From assembly GCF_008520305.1 (NCBI RefSeq), contig NZ_ML703296.1, positions 46,066-110,065 of the forward strand: a DNA stretch of 64,000 nucleotides. The letters are read 5' to 3'. Shown here in pieces: positions 1 through 9,074 of the stretch; the first letter of the stretch is position 1, and the number at the start of each line of letters is the position of its first letter. The notes under the pieces are model-generated. The model worked only from the letters and a program-made list of their open reading frames with translations, was not told the DNA's origin and did not search any database. Both the position numbers and the translations under genes were made by a program. The stretch comes from Mesorhizobium sp. SARCC-RB16n (lineage in GTDB: Bacteria > Pseudomonadota > Alphaproteobacteria > Rhizobiales > Rhizobiaceae).

Positions 1-40
1 GCGAATAGGATTCGCCCGACCTGCTGTAAGCTTCTGGTTT

Positions 41-87
41 ATGCATGTCGTTGCCCGGAACCGAGGACACTTTCGGGCGACATGCAT
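41..87. repeat. Hairpin repeat, family A copy 1
   Basis: Inverted repeat with arms ATGCATGTCG (41-50) and CGACATGCAT (78-87) and an inner CCCG/CGGG pairing. A related copy lies at 54107-54164; the right arms share TTTCGGGCGACA-GCAT. Both copies sit just upstream of a plus-strand gene. This looks like an interspersed intergenic repeat typical of Mesorhizobium genomes. Confidence 0.7.
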
Positions 88-156
88 TAGCGGCGTCAAT
101 CCGCCTCTCGCCACCCCGGCTGCGTTCGGCTACATGTCCAGCCCGGAGACCGCGAC

Positions 157-909
157 ATGACCGAAACCGACACCAGAAAGACCATCGTGCTGACCGGCGC
201 AAGCCGCGGTATCGGCCATGCCACGGTCAAGCGCTTTTCGCGCGAGGGCTGGCGCGTCATCACCTGCTCGCGCCAGGCCTTTGCCGAGGATTGCCCATGG
301 CCGGCCGGTCCAGAGGACCACATAAAGGTCGACCTCGCCGACCAGGAGGATGTCGGCGTCGCGGTGTCCGAAATTCGCCACCGGCTGGAGGCGCATGGCG
401 GCCAGCTCAATGCGCTGGTCAACAACGCCGGCATTTCGCCCAAGCTCAAGGACGGCAACAGCCGCATGGACTCGATCGACACCCCGATGCATGTCTGGCG
501 GGATGTGTTCCAGGTCAATTTCTTCGCGCCGATCATGCTGGCGCGGGGGCTGTTCAAGGAATTGGCGACGGCGAAAGGCTCGATCGTCAACGTCACCTCG
601 ATCGCCGGCACCCGCGTGCACCCCTTCGCCGGCACCGCCTACGCGACGTCCAAGGCGGCTCTCGGCTCGCTGACGCGCGAAATGGCGCATGATTTCGGCC
701 CGCACGGCATCCGCGTCAACGCCATCGCGCCGGGCGAGATCGACACCGCGATCCTGTCGCCGGGTACCGAAAAAATCGTCGAGACCATTCCACTACGGCG
801 CCTGGGCACCACGGCGGAGGTCGCCGACATCATCTTTTTCCTGTGCTCAGGTCAGGCCTCCTACGTAACCGGCTCGGAAATCCACATCAATGGCGGCCAG
901 CACGTGTGA
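157..909 (+). CDS. SDR family oxidoreductase
   Basis: A 250-residue classical short-chain dehydrogenase/reductase, the usual length for the family. The Rossmann motif TGASRGIG lies near residue 15, NNAG near 90, the active-site Ser in the SIAG strand, and the YxxxK pair in YATSK near 165. The C-terminus ends in the usual SEIHINGGQ segment. It is predicted to be a cytosolic NAD(P)H-dependent enzyme. The substrate cannot be read from the sequence. It converges with the MDR oxidoreductase downstream, and hairpin repeat A lies upstream. Confidence 0.9.
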   Translation: MTETDTRKTIVLTGASRGIGHATVKRFSREGWRVITCSRQAFAEDCPWPAGPEDHIKVDLADQEDVGVAVSEIRHRLEAHGGQLNALVNNAGISPKLKDGNSRMDSIDTPMHVWRDVFQVNFFAPIMLARGLFKELATAKGSIVNVTSIAGTRVHPFAGTAYATSKAALGSLTREMAHDFGPHGIRVNAIAPGEIDTAILSPGTEKIVETIPLRRLGTTAEVADIIFFLCSGQASYVTGSEIHINGGQHV

Positions 910-935
910 ACTGGTCGACTCCAGGGCTGGCCGAC

Positions 936-1856
936 TCACCCGCCTAAGGTGACAACAGCCTTGCCGCTGAAGCTGCGCTGGCGCAGTGCGTCCAGGGCTT
1001 GTCCGATGTCCGTCCACGGTACGCTCAAGGCAATGCGGGTTTCCAGCCGGCCGGCGGCTACCAGAGCGAGCAGCGCGGCGATATCCGCGCCGATGGCGGA
1101 ACCGGACGTGTAGTAGGCGAACGTCTGAAGCCTCGCCCCTTCGTGACCCGGAACGAACTGACGGAACCCGACCGGCGTGGGTTCGCCACTGCTCGAACCG
1201 AACATGACGATTGTCCCGCCAGGGGCGACGCGTTCGATCGCGTGTGCGAGGCTTTTGCCGCCGACCGACTCGGTGATCAGCGAAAACGGTCCCTTGGCCT
1301 GCTCGATCGACTCGACGATCTGATCGGCTCCCAGCCCGCGCAGATCCTCGTGGTGCCGGGCCGCGGCGATGGCGGTCACCGACGCACCCTGCTCGCGGGC
1401 GATCTGGGTCTGGAAGCGACCGACAGCACCGCTTGCACCGGTGATCAAGATCTTTAGGCCCGCCAAGTCACCGCCATGGCGCAAAGTCCTGAGCGCCGTC
1501 GTGCCCGCCACCGGAAGCGTAGCTGCCGAGACGAAGCTGACCTCATCCGGCAGGATCGCGAGACGGTCTGTTGAAACGGCGACCCGCTCGGCCCAGCCCC
1601 CCTGGTCGACCAAAGCCGCAACCCGGGTGCCCGCGGCCGGCCCGGAGCCATCGGCGGCCGCGCGTTCGACAATTCCAACGATGTCCTGGCCCGGTATCCA
1701 GCCGTTTGAACGGATGGTAAGCAGGCGCAATTCACCCCGGTTCAAAGAGGTTGCGTGGACCGAGACGAGCGCCTCGTCCGCGATGGGGCGAGGTTCTTCG
1801 ACCTCGGCGAGCCTCAGCCGCGTGGCGCTGTAGGAAGATATGACTAGAGCGAGCAT
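936..1856 (-). CDS. Zinc-independent MDR alcohol dehydrogenase / quinone oxidoreductase family
   Basis: A 306-residue medium-chain reductase with an N-terminal GroES-like fold (SLNRGELRLL, IPGQDIVGIV) and a nucleotide-binding motif (ITGASGAVGRFQTQIA, about residues 138-153). The Cys/His ligands of structural and catalytic zinc are absent, so it resembles NADPH:quinone reductase-like enzymes rather than true alcohol dehydrogenases. It is transcribed divergently from the AraC-type regulator across 96 bp, which suggests that the regulator controls it. The substrate is unknown. Confidence 0.88.
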   Translation of the reverse strand: MLALVISSYSATRLRLAEVEEPRPIADEALVSVHATSLNRGELRLLTIRSNGWIPGQDIVGIVERAAADGSGPAAGTRVAALVDQGGWAERVAVSTDRLAILPDEVSFVSAATLPVAGTTALRTLRHGGDLAGLKILITGASGAVGRFQTQIAREQGASVTAIAAARHHEDLRGLGADQIVESIEQAKGPFSLITESVGGKSLAHAIERVAPGGTIVMFGSSSGEPTPVGFRQFVPGHEGARLQTFAYYTSGSAIGADIAALLALVAAGRLETRIALSVPWTDIGQALDALRQRSFSGKAVVTLGG

Positions 1857-1912
1857 GGGTACGTACCTTCTTGCTGGGAGGCCGAAACTTATCTGCTTCG
1901 CCGCTTGAAGAA

Positions 1913-1941
1913 TTTAGCTATCATGGCATTTAATCGCTAAA
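1913..1941. promoter_or_regulatory. Candidate operator between MDR oxidoreductase and AraC regulator
   Basis: TTTAGC (1913-1918) and GCTAAA (1936-1941) form an inverted repeat in an AT-richer stretch of the 96-bp divergent intergenic region. The placement suits an AraC-type binding site or overlapping promoters. The arms are only six bases, so this is tentative. Confidence 0.35.
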
Positions 1942-1952
1942 AGCGGTCAATC

Positions 1953-2762
1953 ATGAGACAGCCTCTTCGCTACCCATGGCTCAATTTCGATGTCGATGAC
2001 GTGCTGGCTTCGGCCATTGCCGTTCGTGTCGACGTCACCGAGACCAGAGCGGAGGTCCCAGCTCATTGGCACCGCAAAGGCCAGCTCGTCTTTGCGCTTG
2101 GAGGCGGCGTCACCTGCCGCGTTCCGAGCGGCCTGTGGATGGTGCCGCCGCATTGCGGGGTATGGATCCCTGGCGCCATGGAGCACAGCAACATCGCGAC
2201 GGCCAATGCCCGGATCTTCTTCGTCTATATCGAGCCGGGAGCTGCAGAATTGCCTGACCGGTGCTGCACGCTTTCGATTTCGCCGCTGCTGCGCGAACTG
2301 ATCGTCGAGTTGTCCGACAGCGTGCAGGACGATCAGGCAAGGGATGAACTCTTGACCAGGACCCTGCTTGCCGAACTGCCGCGCATGCCTGTCCAGCAAC
2401 TGCATCTGCCGATTTCACCCGAGCCGCGATTGAGGCGGATCGCCGAGGCGTTGGCGCAGGACCCTGCCGATCGCAGTACGTTGGCACAATGGGCCAACCG
2501 CGTTGCGCTGAGCGAAAGCAGCCTGGCGCGTCTTGTCATCAAGGAGACAGGGCTTAGCTTCGGGCGCTGGCGCCAGCAATTGCACCTGATCGTCGCCATT
2601 CGGGAGCTGGCCTCCGGTGCGAGTGTCCAGCAGGTCTCGGGTGATCTCGGCTATAGCTCGGTCACCGCCTTCATCACCATGTTCAAGAAGGCGCTTGGCA
2701 AGCCCCCGGCCAAATACCTCGGCAGTGTCGCGCAAAACGGCGGCTCGGCATTCGTGGCTTGA
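1953..2762 (+). CDS. AraC family transcriptional regulator
   Basis: A 269-residue protein with an N-terminal cupin-like sensor part (HWHRKGQLVFAL; the VPPHCGVWIPGAMEH segment near 70-84) and a C-terminal double helix-turn-helix of AraC/XylS type (ALSESSLARLVIKETGLSF; DLGYSSVTAFITMFKKALG; PAKY). This architecture matches cupin-AraC activators. It is divergent from the MDR oxidoreductase, its most likely target. The ATG follows the AT-rich operator region closely and no strong ribosome-binding site is evident. The effector is unknown. Confidence 0.9.
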   Translation: MRQPLRYPWLNFDVDDVLASAIAVRVDVTETRAEVPAHWHRKGQLVFALGGGVTCRVPSGLWMVPPHCGVWIPGAMEHSNIATANARIFFVYIEPGAAELPDRCCTLSISPLLRELIVELSDSVQDDQARDELLTRTLLAELPRMPVQQLHLPISPEPRLRRIAEALAQDPADRSTLAQWANRVALSESSLARLVIKETGLSFGRWRQQLHLIVAIRELASGASVQQVSGDLGYSSVTAFITMFKKALGKPPAKYLGSVAQNGGSAFVA

Positions 2763-2786
2763 TCGACGCCTGTGGGCTGCGTGGGC

Positions 2787-4571
2787 TCAGGCAGCGGACG
2801 GTTCAGCGACCCGCGGCTTGTGGCCAAGCACCTCTTCGACAATGCCGCGCGCGATCTCGCGTTCGCCCATGATCACCGTATCGGCGCCGAGCCCTTTCAA
2901 ATGCTCGACCTCGGCATCGGAATGGGCGCGGGCGACGACGTTGATATTGGGATTGGCGGTGCGTGCCCGCAGCACGATCTGGCCGGCCTCGAAGGCATTG
3001 GGGATGGCAAGGATCAGCCGCTTGGCGCCTTCAGGATTCGCGGCGGCGAACACTTCGGCATTGGCGGCATTACCGACGATGGTTTCGATGCCGTCTGCTT
3101 TCAGCTTCGCCAGCGTCTTGTCGGCGTCCTCGATGACGAGGAAAGGCAATGCTGCTTCCTTCAGCGCGGCACCCACGAGCCCACCGACCCGGCCATAGCC
3201 GATCAGGATGGCATGACCGGTGAGTGCCGTCCGCGGCGGAGGGCCATCTTCCTTGCTGGACGTTGTGGCGACCGAGGCCACCTGGCCCGGTTCCGTCGCC
3301 GGGCCGACCGGCTTGGCGTCCGCCGGCGGTGCCGTCCTGGCGGCGCGGGCTTCGAGCCACGGCTTCATCCGGTCTATGACCAGGAACATCAGCGGGTTCA
3401 GCACGATCGACAGGATGGCGCCGGCCAGGATCAGGTCGCGGCCTTGCTCGGGCAGGAGTTTCAACCCGACGCCGAGCTCGGCCAGGATGAAGGAGAATTC
3501 GCCGATCTGGGCAAGACTGGCCGAAATCATCAAGGCCGTGGCCAGGGGATAGCCGAAAGCGACGACGATGACGAACGCCGCCAGCGACTTGCCGATGACG
3601 ATGATGGCCAGCGTCGCCAGGATCGGCAGGCCGTTGCTGATCAGGCTGAACGGGTCGAAAAGCATGCCGACCGAGACGAAGAACAGTACCGAGAAGGCAT
3701 CGCGCAGCGGCAGCGATTCTTCGGCCGCGCGGTGGCTGAGCTCGGATTCGCTCATGATCATGCCGGCGAAGAAGGCGCCGAGCGCCAGCGAGACGCCGAA
3801 CAGCTTTGCCGCGCCGAAGGCGACGCCCAGCGCAATGGCGAGCACCGAGAGGCGGAACAGTTCGCGCGACCCGGTATGGGCGACATAGTGCAGGATCCAG
3901 GGAATGACCCGGCGACCGACCACCAGCATGACGACGACGAAGGCGGCGACCTTGGCCAGCGTGATGCCGACGACGCCCCAGATGCCATAACTGGCCGGCA
4001 GCGACAGCAGGCCGCTCGAATGGGCATCGGCCTGTTCCTGGCCGCCGAGCACGCCGGCAAGCGCCGGCAGCAGCACCAGCGCCAGCACCATGGCCAGGTC
4101 TTCGACGATCAGCCAGCCGACGGCGATGCGGCCGCGCTCGGTCTCGATCAGGCGGCGTTCCTGAAGTGCGCGCAGCAGCACCACGGTCGAGGCGACCGAC
4201 AGCGCCAGGCCGAACACCAAGCCGGCGCCTATCGACCAGCCGAGCATCCAGGACAGCCCTGCGCCGAGTGCGGTGGCAAAGCCGATCTGGACGATGGCGC
4301 CAGGCACGGCAATGGCACGGACCGACAGAAGGTCCTTGAGCGAAAAATGCAGCCCGACGCCGAACATCAGGAGGATGACGCCGATCTCGGCCAGTTCGTT
4401 GGCGAGGCCGGCATCGGCGACGAAACCGGGTGTGTTCGGCCCGACCAGCACGCCGGCTACGAGATAGCCGACCAGCGGGGGAATGCGGAAGCGATTGGCG
4501 AGAGCGCCGAAGACGAAAGCCAGCCCCAGACCGGCGACAATGGTGGCGATAAGGGGCGTGTCGTGCGGCAT
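2787..4571 (-). CDS. ybaL: YbaL-type cation:proton antiporter (CPA2, KefB-like)
   Basis: A 594-residue inner-membrane protein. About twelve hydrophobic segments fill residues 5-385 (Na+/H+ exchanger fold). A variable Ala/Pro-rich linker follows, and then a C-terminal TrkA-N NAD-binding domain starting at GHAILIGYGRVGG near residue 450. This is the layout of YbaL/RosB and Kef potassium efflux systems. It probably exchanges K+ for protons under redox or nucleotide control. It stands alone, converges with the AraC gene, and starts with MPHDTPLIATIVAGLG. Confidence 0.9.
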   Translation of the reverse strand: MPHDTPLIATIVAGLGLAFVFGALANRFRIPPLVGYLVAGVLVGPNTPGFVADAGLANELAEIGVILLMFGVGLHFSLKDLLSVRAIAVPGAIVQIGFATALGAGLSWMLGWSIGAGLVFGLALSVASTVVLLRALQERRLIETERGRIAVGWLIVEDLAMVLALVLLPALAGVLGGQEQADAHSSGLLSLPASYGIWGVVGITLAKVAAFVVVMLVVGRRVIPWILHYVAHTGSRELFRLSVLAIALGVAFGAAKLFGVSLALGAFFAGMIMSESELSHRAAEESLPLRDAFSVLFFVSVGMLFDPFSLISNGLPILATLAIIVIGKSLAAFVIVVAFGYPLATALMISASLAQIGEFSFILAELGVGLKLLPEQGRDLILAGAILSIVLNPLMFLVIDRMKPWLEARAARTAPPADAKPVGPATEPGQVASVATTSSKEDGPPPRTALTGHAILIGYGRVGGLVGAALKEAALPFLVIEDADKTLAKLKADGIETIVGNAANAEVFAAANPEGAKRLILAIPNAFEAGQIVLRARTANPNINVVARAHSDAEVEHLKGLGADTVIMGEREIARGIVEEVLGHKPRVAEPSAA

Positions 4572-4788
4572 TGTCTATGAAGCGCCTTTCAAGCCAGCGA
4601 TGTCGGATATGCGCCGCCCGAAGCCGCCGCCTGTTTTGCAATATGGTGGAAGGGGTAACGGTGACGCAACCCGCAAGGGTGCGAAAATCGACGGCGCGAC
4701 GACAAAATGCTGGACCGGCGACCGGGATGCCGCCGATCTGTTTGAACCGCGATAGTATTCGCCCTGACGACCGAGCCGTTGCCGGCGA

Positions 4789-5238
4789 TCAGGCTGCCTG
4801 CAACAAAGCCTCGATCTCGGAGATGCCGTGGTTGGTCATGGTCTTCGGGATTTCGGCCGTCACCTTGTCACCAACCTCCTTATGCAGCTTCTTGCGCATG
4901 GCGCCGAGCACCACCGGTGGGGCCACAAGCACAAGGCTGTCGAACTCGCCGGCATGGGCAAGCTTGTAGAGCCGGGCGGCGATCTCCTCGGCGAAGCGTT
5001 CCTTGCCGATGCGATGCCAGTCGGTATCCTCGACCGCGCTGCGGTGCACGGATGGGCCGTCATTGTATCGGCCGGGGCTGTCGCTTCCCTGTTCGCGTGT
5101 GGGCGGGTTTTCCTGTTCCATCACCTGCACGACTTCAAGGTTTGGAAACTTGGTATCGCCGGCGTTCTTGAGCAGGAGCGCTTTTTCACCGTCGGCCACC
5201 AGAACCCAAATGCCATGCTTCAATTTGATCGTGTTCAT
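4789..5238 (-). CDS. Host attachment family protein
   Basis: A 149-residue protein of the host-attachment family (PF10116; AtsE-like in Agrobacterium). The ATG at 5238 was chosen because AGGAGCG precedes it by six bases and the protein then opens with the family-typical KLKHGIWVLVADGEKALLL. It ends with the GISEIEALLQAA helix. The core reads SLVLVAPPVVLGAMRKKL, resembling the eRF1/archaeal Pelota-like fold of the family. The family name comes from plant-attachment phenotypes; the biochemical role is unknown. Confidence 0.85.
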   Translation of the reverse strand: MNTIKLKHGIWVLVADGEKALLLKNAGDTKFPNLEVVQVMEQENPPTREQGSDSPGRYNDGPSVHRSAVEDTDWHRIGKERFAEEIAARLYKLAHAGEFDSLVLVAPPVVLGAMRKKLHKEVGDKVTAEIPKTMTNHGISEIEALLQAA

Positions 5239-5369
5239 GAAAACGCTCCTTGTTGGGTGGTGGCTATCCCGGGAACGCATTTCAGCCCGTCAACGTTCCA
5301 ACCAATGCGGTGGACCGAACGGCCGCGCGGACGGGCGCCGAACATGAAATCGCTACTGTACGACTTTAA

Positions 5370-5386
5370 TCTACTAAATTAGTAGA
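5370..5386. promoter_or_regulatory. Candidate operator TCTACTAAATTAGTAGA upstream of the cys operon
   Basis: A 17-bp near-perfect palindrome with arms TCTACTAA and TTAGTAGA sharing the centre, in an AT-rich patch about 230 bp upstream of cysG. TACTAA/TTAGTA-type palindromes resemble sites of Rrf2/IscR-class regulators, some of which control sulfur genes. Assigning the regulator is inference. Confidence 0.45.
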
Positions 5387-5569
5387 AATTAGAAAAAACT
5401 GTTTTGCTGGATAGGTCGCCGGCAGCTAAAAGCGCCTGAAATCAAGGCCCGTTTTCGCCGCCCGGGTGTGCCCAGGGCAGTGGTTTGGAATATTTTTCTC
5501 CTGCCTTTCGCGGTTGCGAAAAAGCGATTGCCTGCCATCACCGGATGCGCGAGGGCTTTGCTTCTGCTT

Positions 5570-5589
5570 TTTTACGCCTGGGCGTAAAA
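5570..5589. promoter_or_regulatory. Perfect 20-bp palindrome in the cysG leader
   Basis: TTTTACGCC and GGCGTAAAA (9-bp arms, TG spacer) end 29 bases before the cysG ATG. The position suits either an operator overlapping the promoter or leader, or a short mRNA hairpin ahead of the ribosome-binding site. Confidence 0.5.
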
Positions 5590-5618
5590 CTGCGAAACTG
5601 TTCCGGGATTGCTTTCTG

Positions 5619-7067
5619 ATGCCGCAAGCCACCACCAAGCTCAACGCCTTTCCCGTCTTCATGCGGGTCGAGGGCGAAGCCGTGGCCATTGTCGGCGGCG
5701 GCGAGGAGGCTCTGGCCAAGGCGCGGCTGATCGCTCAGTCGAGCGCCGTTCTACACATCATCGCTAAAAATGCCGAACCTGAGCTATTGGACTTCATCGC
5801 CGAAGCCGGCGCGAACCATGTGGCCCGCGCGTATGACGCCTCGCAGATCGAAGGCGCCGTGATGGTGTTTGCCGCCAGCGGCGACGAGGAGCTCGATCGT
5901 CGCGTGGCCGCCGACGCGCACCGGCTGGGCATTCCCGTCAATGCCGTCGACCGGCCGGACCTCTGTGATTTCTTCACCCCGGCGCTGGTCAACCGCGCGC
6001 CGGTCGCCATCGCCATCGGCACCGAAGGTGCAGGTCCGGTTCTGGCGCAGATGTTGCGCGGCCGCATCGACCGCATGCTGTCGCCATCGCTTGGCGCGCT
6101 GGCGGCGCTTGCCGCGTCGTTCCGCAATGCCGCCGAGAGATTGCCCAGGGGCAATGTGCGGCGCCGTTTCTGGAGTGACTTCTTCGGCGGAGCGCCTGCG
6201 CGCGCCGTCGAGGCCGGCGCGTTTTCGCAGGCGCGCGAAGCCGCCGCCGATCTGCTGTTGTCCGACGCGGCGGTTCGCGGCCACATCGCCCTGGTCGGCG
6301 CAGGTCCCGGCGCCGAGGACCTCCTGACGCTGCGGGCGCATCGCCTGCTGATGGAGGCCGATGTCATCGTCCATGATGCACTGGTGCCGGAGGCGGTCGT
6401 CGCCATGGGGCGCCGCGATGCCGAACGCTTGCCGGTTGGGAAGCGCAAAGGCTGCCATACCAAGAGCCAGGCCGAGATCAATGCGTTGCTGGTGGAGCTT
6501 GGCCGCGAGGGCAAGCGCGTCGTGCGGCTGAAATCGGGCGACCCGCTGGTGTTCGGCCGCGCCGGCGAGGAGATGGCGGCGCTTCGCGACGCAGGCATCG
6601 ACTATGAGGTAGTTCCGGGCGTCACCGCGGCCTTTGCCGCTGCCGCCGATTTCGAACTGCCGTTGACGCTGCGCGGTGTTTCCTCCTCGATGGTGTTCAC
6701 CACCGGCCACGATCTCAAGGGCAATTCATTGCCCGACTGGGCCAAGCTCGCCATTTCCGGCGCTACGGTCGCCGTCTACATGGGCCGCTCGGTCGCGGCC
6801 GAAGTTGCCGGCCGGCTGATCGAGGCCGGCCTGTCGCCGGATACGGCGGTCGCCGTAGTCGAGAATGCCAGCCTGACCAATCGCCGACGCTTCCACGGCA
6901 CACTTGCCGACCTGCCGTCGCTGGAAGCGCGCACCGATCTGTCGGGCCCGGTCATGACCATCATCGGCGACGCTGTCGCCGGCGCCAATTTCGAGCGGTC
7001 CGAGCCGCTCGCGGCACGCAGGCATGAGAGTGCCCCGGTAGTGGCCGCCGAGGGAGTTCAGCCATGA
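5619..7067 (+). CDS. cysG: Siroheme synthase CysG
   Basis: A trifunctional enzyme of 482 residues, the normal length. The N-terminal half (VAIVGGGEEALAKARL near residue 20) is the NAD-dependent precorrin-2 dehydrogenase/ferrochelatase. The C-terminal half (from HIALVGAGPGAEDLLTLRA, about 220) is the SAM-dependent uroporphyrinogen-III C-methyltransferase, with the KSGDPLVFGRAGEE and VVPGVTAA motifs. Siroheme is the cofactor of the sulfite reductase two genes downstream. The frame is open further upstream, but the ATG at 5619 gives the family-typical N-terminus. The end overlaps DUF2849 by four bases. Confidence 0.95.
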   Translation: MPQATTKLNAFPVFMRVEGEAVAIVGGGEEALAKARLIAQSSAVLHIIAKNAEPELLDFIAEAGANHVARAYDASQIEGAVMVFAASGDEELDRRVAADAHRLGIPVNAVDRPDLCDFFTPALVNRAPVAIAIGTEGAGPVLAQMLRGRIDRMLSPSLGALAALAASFRNAAERLPRGNVRRRFWSDFFGGAPARAVEAGAFSQAREAAADLLLSDAAVRGHIALVGAGPGAEDLLTLRAHRLLMEADVIVHDALVPEAVVAMGRRDAERLPVGKRKGCHTKSQAEINALLVELGREGKRVVRLKSGDPLVFGRAGEEMAALRDAGIDYEVVPGVTAAFAAAADFELPLTLRGVSSSMVFTTGHDLKGNSLPDWAKLAISGATVAVYMGRSVAAEVAGRLIEAGLSPDTAVAVVENASLTNRRRFHGTLADLPSLEARTDLSGPVMTIIGDAVAGANFERSEPLAARRHESAPVVAAEGVQP

Positions 7068-7357
7068 AGATACTCACCGCCAATCGCCTCAGCGACGGCA
7101 TTGCGGTCTGGTACGCCGATGGCGGCTGGGCCGAAACGGTGGAGCATGCGGACCTTGCCCATGACAAGGCGGCAGAAGATCGGCTGGAGGCGATCGGCGC
7201 GAAAGCCCACGCCAATAATGAAGTGGTCGACGTCAATCTGATCGACGCGGAAGTCGTCGACGGCATTGTCGAGCCGGTGCGGCTGCGCGAGAAAATCCGC
7301 GCCGCCGGACCTACCATCCGCAACGATCTCGGCAAGCAGGCCTCTAAGGCGGCATAG
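7064..7357 (+). CDS. DUF2849 domain-containing protein
   Basis: A 97-residue protein recognised as the small DUF2849 family found between cysG and cysI in many alphaproteobacteria. Its ATG lies in an ATGA overlap with the cysG stop, indicating translational coupling. It has no membrane segment or signal peptide, and its N-terminus (MKILTANRLSDGIAVWY) matches the family. The consistent position implies a role in siroheme or sulfite reductase function. The exact activity is unknown. Confidence 0.9.
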   Translation: MKILTANRLSDGIAVWYADGGWAETVEHADLAHDKAAEDRLEAIGAKAHANNEVVDVNLIDAEVVDGIVEPVRLREKIRAAGPTIRNDLGKQASKAA

Positions 7358-7403
7358 CCAACAGAGCAGTGAAAACGGGCGGACGCGCCCTGAAAGACGA
7401 AGC

Positions 7404-9074
7404 ATGTACCGTTACGATGAGTTCGACCACGATTTTGTCCAGGGCCGCGTCGCCGAGTTCGGCGACCAGGTCCAGCGCCGGCTGTCCGGCGAGATCACCG
7501 AGGACCAGTTCCGGCCGCTCAGGCTGATGAACGGCGTCTATCTGCAGCTGCACGCCTATATGCTGCGCATCGCCGTGCCCTACGGCACGCTGAACGGCAA
7601 GCAGCTGCGCATGCTCGGCCACATCGCCCGCAAATACGACAAGGGCTACGGCCACTTCACCACGCGCCAGAACATCCAGTTCAACTGGCCGGCGCTGTCG
7701 GATATTCCGGCGATCCTGGCGGACCTAGCCAGCGTGGAGATGCATGCCATCCAGACAAGCGGCAATTGCATCCGCAATGTCACTGCCGACCATTTTGCAG
7801 GCGCGGCCGCCGACGAGGTCGCCGATCCGCGTCCCTATGCGGAAATCCTGCGGCAGTGGTCGTCGGTGCATCCGGAATTCTCGTTCCTGCCGCGCAAGTT
7901 CAAGATCGCGGTGACGGGAGCCGAGCGCGACCGAGCCGCCATCCAGACGCATGACATTGGCCTGCACCTGAAGAAGAACGCCGCAGGCGAGCTCGGTTTC
8001 GCCGTCTATGTCGGTGGCGGCCAGGGCCGCACGCCGATGGTGGCGAGGAAGATCCGCGATTTCCTGCCGGAAGCCGACCTTCTGTCCTACTGCACGGCGA
8101 TCCTGCGCGTTTACAACCTCTATGGCCGCCGCGACAACAAGTACAAGGCGCGTATCAAGATCCTGGTCCACGAGACTGGTGTCGAGGAAATCACCCGCCA
8201 GGTCGAAGCCGAATGGCAGGAGTTGAAGGACGCGGAGCTGAAGCTGCCGGAGGCGGATATCCGCGCCATCGAGGCCTATTTCGCACCGCCGGCGCTGGCC
8301 GGGCGGCCGGACGGCGACGCGGCCGTCAAGGTGGCGCGGCTGGATTCCAAGGGCTTCTCCGACTGGCTCGACCAGAACGTGGTGACGCATCGCCACCCCG
8401 ACTACGCGGCAGTGACGATCTCGCTCAAGGGTATCGGCGAGGTACCGGGCGATGCGACCGACAGCCAGATGGAAGCGGTCGCCGACATTGCCGAGAAATA
8501 TGCCTTCGACGAGCTTCGCGTCAGCCACGAGCAGAACCTGATCCTGCCGCATGTGGCGCGCGCCGACCTCAAGGCGGTCTATGACGCGCTGGTCGACATC
8601 GGTCTGGCGACGGCCAATTCCAACCTGATCTCGGACATCATCTCGTGCCCGGGCCTCGATTATTGCGCGCTGGCGACGGCGCGCTCGATCCCGATCGCAC
8701 AGGAAATCTCGCGCCGCTTCGCCTCGCTGGAGCGGCAGCGCGAGATCGGCGAGCTGAAGCTGAAGATTTCCGGCTGCATCAATGCCTGCGGCCACCACCA
8801 TGTCGGCCATATCGGTATCCTCGGTGTCGAGAAGAAGGGCTCCGAGCTCTACCAGGTGACGCTCGGCGGTTCGGCCGACGAGAACACTTCGGTCGGCGAG
8901 ATCATCGGCCGTGGCTTCTCTTCGGAAGAAATCACCGACGCCATCGAGCAGATCGTCGACACCTATCTCGGCCTTCGGCTCAACCCGCAGGAAAAATTCA
9001 TCGACGCCTACCGCCGTGTCGGTCCCGCGCCGTTCAAGGAGGCGCTCTATGCTGGCGAAGCCAAGGCCGCTTGA
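7404..9074 (+). CDS. cysI: Nitrite/sulfite reductase hemoprotein (assimilatory sulfite reductase)
   Basis: A 556-residue siroheme/[4Fe-4S] reductase with duplicated ferredoxin-like half-domains. The cluster and siroheme ligands are visible as CPGLDYC (C-x5-C) and CINAC (C-x3-C) near residues 415-460. The HFTTRQNIQFNW motif near 90 is the usual substrate and siroheme pocket. ATG 7404 was chosen because translation from it gives the family-typical MYRYDEFDHDFV. Position between cysG and cysH makes sulfite the likely substrate, producing sulfide. The 3' end overlaps cysH by 26 bases. Confidence 0.93.
   Translation: MYRYDEFDHDFVQGRVAEFGDQVQRRLSGEITEDQFRPLRLMNGVYLQLHAYMLRIAVPYGTLNGKQLRMLGHIARKYDKGYGHFTTRQNIQFNWPALSDIPAILADLASVEMHAIQTSGNCIRNVTADHFAGAAADEVADPRPYAEILRQWSSVHPEFSFLPRKFKIAVTGAERDRAAIQTHDIGLHLKKNAAGELGFAVYVGGGQGRTPMVARKIRDFLPEADLLSYCTAILRVYNLYGRRDNKYKARIKILVHETGVEEITRQVEAEWQELKDAELKLPEADIRAIEAYFAPPALAGRPDGDAAVKVARLDSKGFSDWLDQNVVTHRHPDYAAVTISLKGIGEVPGDATDSQMEAVADIAEKYAFDELRVSHEQNLILPHVARADLKAVYDALVDIGLATANSNLISDIISCPGLDYCALATARSIPIAQEISRRFASLERQREIGELKLKISGCINACGHHHVGHIGILGVEKKGSELYQVTLGGSADENTSVGEIIGRGFSSEEITDAIEQIVDTYLGLRLNPQEKFIDAYRRVGPAPFKEALYAGEAKAA

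Larger units (their letters stand above)
5239..5618. other. 380-bp intergenic region upstream of cysG
   Basis: The region separates the host-attachment gene (minus) from the sulfate assimilation operon (plus) and is AT-richer than its surroundings. It holds two palindromes described separately (5370-5386 and 5570-5589). I see no convincing small gene: the open frame upstream of the cysG ATG has low-complexity translation and no ribosome-binding site. Confidence 0.6.

Noticed and set aside
2772-4580. Long open frame (about 600 codons) on the plus strand opposite the antiporter gene
   Set aside because: The translation is Gln/Asp/Arg-rich low-complexity, antisense to a clear membrane transporter; it is a GC-driven shadow of the real gene.
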